Assembly (NCBI GenBank): GCA_900751995.1 | Contig: CAADTP010000061.1 | Span: 1 to 12,643, forward strand | Source of the DNA: Lachnospiraceae bacterium | GTDB taxonomy: Bacteria; Bacillota; Clostridia; Lachnospirales; Lachnospiraceae | DNA length: 12,643 bases | Direction of reading: 5' to 3' | Shown: positions 7,519 through 12,643 of the stretch, piece by piece | Layout: every line of letters begins with the position of its first letter | How positions within the stretch are numbered: position 1 is the stretch's first letter | Notes under the pieces: model-generated | Seen by the model: the letters and a program-made list of their open reading frames with translations, nothing else | Databases searched by the model: none | What the model was told of the DNA's origin: nothing | Program-made: the position numbers and the translations under genes

Positions 7519-8754
7519 TTACTTATACATATCTACCACATCCTGAGCCTTCTTGCAGAACTCATCAACTGTAATCTCGTCTTTCATACAGGACTGGAAG
7601 ATCGTTCCCATATCGCTGATAAATTCCATTGTCTGTGCCACCAGTGGACGTCCCTGTACATTGCATTCATTTGCATATCTGCTGTACATTTCTTTTGCCG
7701 GGTCAGAATCCGGAACTACCTTCTCTGCAACATCCTTTCTTGCAGGATATCTGTCAAATGCTTTATAGGAAGCTTCCATTCCGCCTTCATCAGCCATATA
7801 CTGAAGGAATTTCACAGCTGCATCTTTATTCTTGGATGCTTTGTTAAGAACATAGTTCCAAGAATCTGTAAAGATCGCACGCTCTCCCTTACCGCTGAAA
7901 TCCGGTACCATTTCCATGTGGATCTTATCTGCGCCAAGCATATCTGCCTTTGCATAATCTGTTCCAAGGCCCCACATAAACCAGCATCCGTATTTTCCGT
8001 CATTGATCTTCGGATTCATCTGATCATATTTATCAGCAATCTGCTCAATGGAGGTTTCTTTATCAGCAACCAGATCATGGAGGAACTGAACCGCTTCCTT
8101 GTTTTCCTCTTTGGTCCAGTCAAAATAATCGCCGCCGAACATGTTTACAAACTGTGCAAGCTCGTTAAATGCATAAGTTTTCTCCCAGGAACCGCCGTAA
8201 CCGAATCTTCCATCCTTGGAAACAGCCTTCATATACTTCATGAAGTCCTCTTTTGTATCAATGGACTTGATTCCGACCTCATCCATGATCTCCTGATTTA
8301 CCCAGAATGCAAGATATCCTGCATAGCCTGGAACACCGACGATGTTTCCGTCCTTATCTGTGATCATATCCTTTACATATCCCTGAGCAAACTGATCAAT
8401 GATATCATCTGTCATTACTGTATCATTCAGTCCTTCCAGCCATCCGGAATTTTTAAATGCCGCGCTCATCTCATCGTTGATCTCAATGACATCCACGGAA
8501 GTATCTCCTGTGGAAAGCATTGTGGTGATCTTCTGCTGACGGGTATCTGTATCTGTAGGTGCCGCAATTACATTAATGTTCAGGCCCGTGGCATCTTCCA
8601 CATTTGCAAGCCAGTCCTCAAAATCCGGGTCTGTGGTGTTGACGCTGTATAAGGTAAGATCATATTTTTCCTTTGCGGAAACAGTAACCACGTTACCTGC
8701 CATACCCACAACCATCGCTGCTGCCAAAACTGCACTCATTACTTTTTTCTTCAT
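7519..8754 (-). CDS. Extracellular solute-binding protein without lipobox (SBP1)
   Basis: First gene of the operon and probable primary sugar-binding protein of the CUT1 importer, 411 aa. It starts at ATG 8754 after AAAGGAAG. Residues 1-27 form a signal peptide with a Lys-rich start and hydrophobic core. Where Firmicute binding proteins normally have a lipobox cysteine, this protein has M18-A19-G20-N21, and there is no Cys in the first 200 or so residues. The best cleavage is a signal peptidase I site after V25-S26-A27. The mature part shows the family 1 binding-protein pattern: TGDTSVDVIEINDEM, LAFWVNQE, FGGDYFDWT, YGCWFMW, NYVLNK and KFLQYMADEGG. It is paralogous to SBP2. How it stays near the membrane is unclear: it may be released, held by an uncleaved signal, or bind the wall or permease. 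Confidence 0.93.
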   Translation of the reverse strand: MKKKVMSAVLAAAMVVGMAGNVVTVSAKEKYDLTLYSVNTTDPDFEDWLANVEDATGLNINVIAAPTDTDTRQQKITTMLSTGDTSVDVIEINDEMSAAFKNSGWLEGLNDTVMTDDIIDQFAQGYVKDMITDKDGNIVGVPGYAGYLAFWVNQEIMDEVGIKSIDTKEDFMKYMKAVSKDGRFGYGGSWEKTYAFNELAQFVNMFGGDYFDWTKEENKEAVQFLHDLVADKETSIEQIADKYDQMNPKINDGKYGCWFMWGLGTDYAKADMLGADKIHMEMVPDFSGKGERAIFTDSWNYVLNKASKNKDAAVKFLQYMADEGGMEASYKAFDRYPARKDVAEKVVPDSDPAKEMYSRYANECNVQGRPLVAQTMEFISDMGTIFQSCMKDEITVDEFCKKAQDVVDMYK

Positions 8755-8999
8755 ATCTTTCTTCCTTTCTGGACATTTTCGTGTTTGTCCACACCTGTTT
8801 TTGATGGTTTAAGGATACCAGAGAGCCCCCTCATTCTAAATACAATATTTTATGATTTATTTATATTATTTTTCGTTCTCTTGTATTTTTGTTGTTAATT
8901 TTTTATAATCCTTTTATATAATCTATATTTGTAACGGCTTTTTTCACAGCTGAATTCGGTTTCATTAATTTGTTTTTGACATAAAGGAGAATATGTACT
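8755..8999. promoter_or_regulatory. AT-rich divergent promoter region between SBP1 and the sensor kinase
   Basis: This 245-bp gap contains no gene. About 110 bp (8835-8935) are very AT-rich. It must hold the promoters of the minus-strand sugar operon and the plus-strand regulator genes. On the minus strand the best -10 I see is TAGAAT (8833-8838), but nothing like TTGACA lies 16-18 bp upstream. This fits an activator-dependent promoter, as expected for a target of a YesN-like regulator. I could not pick out convincing paired direct repeats for the regulator, nor a consensus cre site. Confidence 0.6.
8881..8922 (+). promoter_or_regulatory. Candidate promoter of the kinase-regulator operon
   Basis: TTGTAT (8881-8886), a 17-bp spacer and a perfect TATAAT (8904-8909) are correctly oriented. 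A second perfect TATAAT lies at 8917-8922, with TTGTTA 19 bp before it. Either would give a leader of roughly 70-85 nt ahead of the kinase start. The region is AT-rich, so TATAAT matches alone are weak evidence. Confidence 0.5.
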
Positions 9000-10826
9000 A
9001 TGAAATTCCACAAATGTATCCCACCCAGTTTTTCCTCATTTCGCTATAAGCTCCTGCTCGCATTTCTGATCGCAACTATGGTACCTCTGATTTCCCTGAC
9101 CTTCATCAGCTACCATATCTCCTATAACATTGCCAGAGATCGTATTATCGATTCCGCCGTAATGACTGACAGACAGCTGGTTTCTCAGCTGAACGACCGT
9201 CTCGGTCAGGTTGAAAATGTAGCAGATACCATACAGTTTCAAATGTACTCCCTAAATCATTCTTCCTCCAATAAGGTAGATGCACTTAAAAAATTCACCA
9301 CTGTAAAAAACAATATTTCGCTGTATAAATCCACATTCGATTTCTTCCATATATATGTTTTTCTGCGGCCGGATCAGCTTGGTTCAAAAGAAGGCCTGTA
9401 CTTCTTTTCCACAGACGAGCTTTCTGCATATGGTCTTGATAAAAATACTGTTTCCGGTTCAGGCTTCTCCTCTGTCTGGATACCGGTTTCCAATATGCCG
9501 CTGCCTAAAATACTGTCAACAAAAAAAACATCCGCCGATGTGATTCTCTGCGTCCGGGCACTGAAAAATCAGGCCACCGGTATTCTGGAATACGCCTACG
9601 GCATTGCACTGGATACCTCAGAGCTTACCACTTATCTGCAGCCTGCAGCTATGGATTCCCGCATATACAGCTACATTCTCACAGATCACGGAGAGATTGC
9701 AGCGAAAAATACATCCTCACTGAATTTATCCGGAATTTCCAAAGCACAGTTTCAGAAATTTAAAGAAAATGCAGATTCTTCTTTTCACAGCGGCGACAAA
9801 TATTATAACTGCTGTACCTTAAGCAATGGCTGGCTCCATGTTACCGAAATCCCTGAAAGCTACATTAGGGGCAACACACACATTCTGATCCGTGCCTTAC
9901 TGATCACTGTCCTTATTTTTCTGCCCCTTACTGTTATCATCGTTATCCTGTTTTCCGAAAATCTAACCCGGAAGATCACTGCACTTTCCTATGCAATGGA
10001 AGCCTTTCAGCTGGGACATGATCCGGAACATCTGTCTATCGTTACTGTTCCCCACCCGGATGATCCTTCCAGGTATGATGAGATTGACAGACTGGGCATC
10101 ACCTTTGAAGATATGCAGCACACAATAGCCGGAAACCTGAAATCCATTGTAAATCTTTCCGTAAACGAAGAACGTCTGAAATACCAGCTGCTCCAGTCAC
10201 AGATCAATCCGCATTTTCTTTACAATATCCTGGGATCGATCCGTACCTGCCAGTCCCTTGGAAAGCTTGACATTGCTGATCAGATGATCGCAGATTTGAC
10301 TGCCTTTTACCGTCTTACCCTGCGTAAATCAAAGGAACTTATTCCTATTAAAGATGAATTGGAAATTGCCCGGCTTTATCTGGAAATGGAAAAGCTCTGT
10401 CATAAAGATAATCTGGACTGGGAAATCGAAGCAGAAGATGGAATCGAAAATTTCCTGATCTGCAAGTTTACACTTCAGCCATTTCTCGAAAATTCCATTC
10501 TGCACGGGATTTCTTCGGGCACACCAGCTGTTTTCATTTCGATCCATGTTCTTTATGGCGATGATACGGTTGTGATCTCCATTGAGGACAACGGTGCCGG
10601 CATGGACTCCGAAACCCTTGCACAGCTGCGCCATGCTATTGAGCATAATGTTATTGATTATGAGAAGCATTTTGGAATTTCCAACGTAAGTTCCCGTATT
10701 TCCAACCCATTATACGGAAACGGTTCCGTAAGGATCCGCAGCAACCCCGGAAACGGCACATACGTCACCATTGAATTCGAACAGATGGAGGAAGATATCG
10801 ATGAAAAAAATAATGATCGTAGATGA
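9000..10826 (+). CDS. Membrane sensor histidine kinase, YesM-like (His_kinase/HATPase_c)
   Basis: Two-component sensor, 608 aa. It has a first membrane helix (about 17-39), a large extracellular sensing region (about 40-293), a second helix (about 294-318), a HAMP-like linker, and the His_kinase dimerisation domain with QINPHFLYNIL. His405 in NPHF is the likely phosphorylation site. The ATPase domain follows: N box LQPFLENSILHG (Asn498), G1 box IEDNGAGMD (Asp530), then FGISNVSSR and a C-terminal GNGTYVTIEFE. This architecture is typical of kinases that pair with REC-AraC regulators next to sugar importers. The start is ATG 9000 with AAGGAGA 9 nt upstream; an ATG at 8993 is out of frame and soon stops. 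Its last 26 bp overlap the regulator gene. The signal is probably an extracellular sugar or sugar-loaded binding protein (inference). Confidence 0.95.
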   Translation: MKFHKCIPPSFSSFRYKLLLAFLIATMVPLISLTFISYHISYNIARDRIIDSAVMTDRQLVSQLNDRLGQVENVADTIQFQMYSLNHSSSNKVDALKKFTTVKNNISLYKSTFDFFHIYVFLRPDQLGSKEGLYFFSTDELSAYGLDKNTVSGSGFSSVWIPVSNMPLPKILSTKKTSADVILCVRALKNQATGILEYAYGIALDTSELTTYLQPAAMDSRIYSYILTDHGEIAAKNTSSLNLSGISKAQFQKFKENADSSFHSGDKYYNCCTLSNGWLHVTEIPESYIRGNTHILIRALLITVLIFLPLTVIIVILFSENLTRKITALSYAMEAFQLGHDPEHLSIVTVPHPDDPSRYDEIDRLGITFEDMQHTIAGNLKSIVNLSVNEERLKYQLLQSQINPHFLYNILGSIRTCQSLGKLDIADQMIADLTAFYRLTLRKSKELIPIKDELEIARLYLEMEKLCHKDNLDWEIEAEDGIENFLICKFTLQPFLENSILHGISSGTPAVFISIHVLYGDDTVVISIEDNGAGMDSETLAQLRHAIEHNVIDYEKHFGISNVSSRISNPLYGNGSVRIRSNPGNGTYVTIEFEQMEEDIDEKNNDRR

Positions 10827-12396
10827 TAATTACTTATCTGCAGAAGGTATCGAAAAAAACATAGACTGGGAAACACTGAATGCAGAGATCATCCATGTCT
10901 GCTACAATGGAACCTCTGCTATCGAAGCCATGAAAAAAGAACCGGCAGATCTGATCATTTCTGACATTGAAATGCCTGATCTTGACGGCATTTCCATGAG
11001 CCGTCAAGCTCTTGAGATCAATCCTATGGTGAAGATCATCCTGATCAGTGCCTATGATAAATTTGAATATGCAAGACGTGCTCTGCTCCTCGGTGCTCTG
11101 GATTATATCGAAAAGCCTCTGGATTATGCCTATCTTATCCAGAAGGTAAAAAACGCTTTTGCACTGATGGAAAAGGAACAGAAAAATCTCCAGCTTCTGA
11201 AACAAAGCAGGCCTCTTCTTACGGAAAAATTTTTCCGCGAGATCACACACCTTCCGTCTTCTGAAGCAGCCTACCGACTGAAGCCTTATCTTAAGTATCT
11301 GAATCTGGAGCTGAATTATGATTTTTATGCAATTGTTATTCTGGAGCTTGAAAATGCTCCGGATCTAAAATCCGTTTACGGGATTGAAAAGTTTCAGATG
11401 GAGCTTCTCAACCTTCAGGATCTGATAACAGAGGAAACCGCTTCTCTTGATTTTGTGTATCTTCTCCCGGATATGGATGGCTATCTGTGCATTCTGGGAC
11501 ACAGCGGCTGTCAGTCCAACAGCTTTCGCCAGCTTACCAGCGGACTTATTTCCTCAATCGCAGATGCCTGCCAGCCACTGGGACTTTCTCTCAACGCAGG
11601 CATTGGAACAATTGTCCAGGATTTCTGGAACCTGAACCATTCTTATAAAAGCGCCGTACATGCGCTGGAATACAGATTCTTTTTCCCTCATCAGAATATC
11701 TTTGACGGAAGAGAGGCTCTGGGTTCCGATCTGTCTGTTGCAGATTTTTCAGATACAAAGGAGGATGAACTGATCCGGCTTCTCTGCAAAAAGGATACCG
11801 CTGCCATAGATCTCTGGTTTCAGAATTTTTCCGACTGGCTCACTCAGAAATTTCGCACAAAGAATTTCGCTTTCATACAGATTTATTCTCTTCTTGGCCG
11901 GATCCTGAAATTTTTCTATGAATTAAATCTGGATACGCATGACCTTGAAGCTAAAATTTTGTATGTTTACAACCACATAAATGAGTTTCATAATACGGAA
12001 GAGCTATGTCAATGGCTGAAGGATCTGTGCCATCTTTTATGCCGGAAGCTTGATTCCTCCATGAATGATTATCACCAGAAGCTCTGTGAACTGGTGATTT
12101 CCTATATCAACGAACACTACACTGACAATACGCTCTGCCTCAATGACATTGCTGCCTCTGCCAATGTAAGCCCTGCTTATTTAAGTGCTCTTTTCAAAAA
12201 AAATCAGGGGATCAGTCTCAGTGACTTTATCACATCTCAGCGAATTTCCGCAGCCGCCCGTTACCTGACTACGACTACTATGAGTCTGAAGGAGATCAGC
12301 CTGAAATGTGGTTATGCCAATCAATATTATTTCAGCACCAGCTTCAAAAAGAAAATGGGGATCACACCTTCCGCCTATCGGGAACAGAATACATAA
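10801..12396 (+). CDS. Response regulator, REC plus AraC-type DNA-binding domain (YesN-like)
   Basis: Cognate regulator of the kinase, 531 aa. The receiver domain (about 2-120) has the acidic pair Asp8-Asp9, phosphoacceptor Asp55 in LIISDIEMPDLDG, Ser83 and Lys105 in YIEKPLD, so all receiver residues are present. A long middle region (about 130-425) of the type seen in YesN-like regulators follows without a motif I can name. Residues 428-531 are the AraC domain, with two helix-turn-helices (LNDIAASANVSPAYLSALFK and SLKEISLKCGYANQYYFSTS). The frame is open to 10771, but ATG 10801 is chosen: GGAGG lies 9 nt before it and the receiver begins at once with MKKIMIVDD. It overlaps the kinase by 26 bp, implying coupled translation. 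The probable target is the divergent sugar operon. Confidence 0.95.
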   Translation: MKKIMIVDDNYLSAEGIEKNIDWETLNAEIIHVCYNGTSAIEAMKKEPADLIISDIEMPDLDGISMSRQALEINPMVKIILISAYDKFEYARRALLLGALDYIEKPLDYAYLIQKVKNAFALMEKEQKNLQLLKQSRPLLTEKFFREITHLPSSEAAYRLKPYLKYLNLELNYDFYAIVILELENAPDLKSVYGIEKFQMELLNLQDLITEETASLDFVYLLPDMDGYLCILGHSGCQSNSFRQLTSGLISSIADACQPLGLSLNAGIGTIVQDFWNLNHSYKSAVHALEYRFFFPHQNIFDGREALGSDLSVADFSDTKEDELIRLLCKKDTAAIDLWFQNFSDWLTQKFRTKNFAFIQIYSLLGRILKFFYELNLDTHDLEAKILYVYNHINEFHNTEELCQWLKDLCHLLCRKLDSSMNDYHQKLCELVISYINEHYTDNTLCLNDIAASANVSPAYLSALFKKNQGISLSDFITSQRISAAARYLTTTTMSLKEISLKCGYANQYYFSTSFKKKMGITPSAYREQNT

Positions 12397-12422
12397 CTTC
12401 TTCTCTTCTTTATAACAAAGTT

Positions 12423-12440
12423 ACTGGCACAAATGCCAGT
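12423..12440 (+). terminator. Hairpin after the regulator gene, possible weak terminator
   Basis: ACTGGCA and TGCCAGT form a perfect 7-bp stem with a CAAA loop, 26 bp after the regulator stop. The following bases (GCCCTTCTCC) are not a U-run, so intrinsic termination would be weak. A competing pairing, GGCAC (12426-12430) with GTGCC (12439-12443), is also possible. Confidence 0.4.
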
Positions 12441-12461
12441 GCCCTTCTCCGGAATTTTACT

Positions 12462-12467
12462 TATAAT
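12462..12467 (+). promoter_or_regulatory. Possible -10 box for the last gene
   Basis: A perfect TATAAT lies 46 bp before the start codon at 12514. No recognisable -35 or extended -10 accompanies it, so this is a weak call. Confidence 0.3.
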
Positions 12468-12480
12468 CAATCAATAAAGA

Positions 12481-12510
12481 GACCCCTCATATTTTTTCGA
12501 AGGAGGGATC
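12481..12510 (+). promoter_or_regulatory. Hairpin that could mask the ribosome binding site of the last gene
   Basis: GACCCCTC (12481-12488) can pair with GAGGGATC (12503-12510): 7 of 8 pairs match, with one C-A mismatch and a 14-nt loop. The 3' arm contains most of the AGGAGGG ribosome binding site (12501-12507), so folding would hide it from the ribosome. Anti-ribosome-binding-site pairing can arise by chance because such sites are G-rich. Confidence 0.35.
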
Positions 12511-12513
12511 GCT

Positions 12514-12643
12514 ATGAAAAAATGGAAAAAAATCCTGATATCTCTGATAACAGTCTTTGTACTGGCCATGCTTCCGGCAGAATCGGCAATTCTGCCTGGC
12601 ACAGTCTGTGTTACAGAGGCCGCTCCCAGGATCAGTTCTTCCA
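12514..12643 (+). CDS. Secreted protein of unknown function, N-terminus only
   Basis: An ATG at 12514, 6 nt after AGGAGGG, opens a frame of 43 codons that runs off the right edge. It begins MKKWKKILISLITVFVLAML, a clear signal peptide with a basic start and hydrophobic core. Cleavage is likely near VTEA-AP at about residues 32-36. The Cys in GTVCV does not sit in a good lipobox, so a lipoprotein is unlikely. The mature start APRISSS resembles the beginning of Ig-like repeat surface proteins common in Lachnospiraceae, but too little is present to claim that. It lies 117 bp after the regulator on the same strand. It could be an unrelated surface protein or a secreted partner of the sugar system. 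Confidence 0.75.
   Translation, partial: MKKWKKILISLITVFVLAMLPAESAILPGTVCVTEAAPRISSS

Noticed and set aside
7918..8652. 244-codon plus-strand open frame opposite SBP1
   Set aside because: Antisense to a conserved binding protein, no ribosome binding site, no recognisable motif.
8929..8949. Possible catabolite-response element (TGTAACG...TCACA)
   Set aside because: The half-sites are mis-spaced and the central AGCG/CGNT core is not matched well enough to call a cre site.
1..12643. CRISPR array, insertion sequence, tRNA or phage genes
   Set aside because: No spaced direct repeats, transposase motifs, tRNA-like cloverleaf or phage-type proteins were seen on either strand.

Overview
The window reads as chromosomal DNA of an anaerobic gut-type Firmicute, most likely a Lachnospiraceae (Clostridia cluster XIVa). 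The signs are moderate-to-low GC, strong AGGAGG-type ribosome binding sites, an HrcA/CIRCE-controlled heat-shock operon in the order hrcA-grpE-dnaK, and a carbohydrate ABC operon paired with a YesM/YesN-like two-component system. The assignment rests on gene style and composition, not on a marker gene.

Region 1 (1-3234, minus strand) is the class I heat-shock operon. A sigma-A promoter and a perfect CIRCE operator lead into hrcA, grpE and dnaK. dnaK runs off the left edge, so any dnaJ is outside the window.

Region 2 (3270-8754, minus strand) is a five-gene carbohydrate operon. Its order is solute-binding protein 1 (SBP1), a MalF-type permease, a MalG-type permease, a cytoplasmic DUF2961/GH172 protein, and a second solute-binding protein (SBP2) paralogous to the first. 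A perfect 16-bp stem-loop separates SBP1 from the permeases. A terminator overlapping the last codons of SBP2 closes the operon. No ABC ATPase is present, so the importer probably borrows a shared MsmK-type ATPase.

Region 3 (8755-12396) holds a 245-bp AT-rich divergent promoter region and, on the plus strand, a membrane sensor histidine kinase and an overlapping REC-AraC response regulator. The likely circuit is that the kinase senses an extracellular sugar (directly or through a binding protein), the regulator activates the divergent operon, SBP and permeases import an oligosaccharide, and the GH172 enzyme cleaves or rearranges it in the cytoplasm. The substrate is not shown by the sequence. 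Characterised GH172 enzymes act on fructofuranosides such as difructose dianhydride I and on D-arabinofuranosides, which makes furanosidic sugars the best guess.

Region 4 (12397-12643) has a hairpin after the regulator, a possible promoter, a hairpin that could mask a ribosome binding site, and the first 43 codons of a secreted protein that leaves the right edge.

The most interesting part is the regulator/importer/GH172 cassette with two diverged binding proteins at either end of the operon, one with a lipobox and one without. I saw no tRNA, rRNA, CRISPR array, insertion sequence or phage gene.
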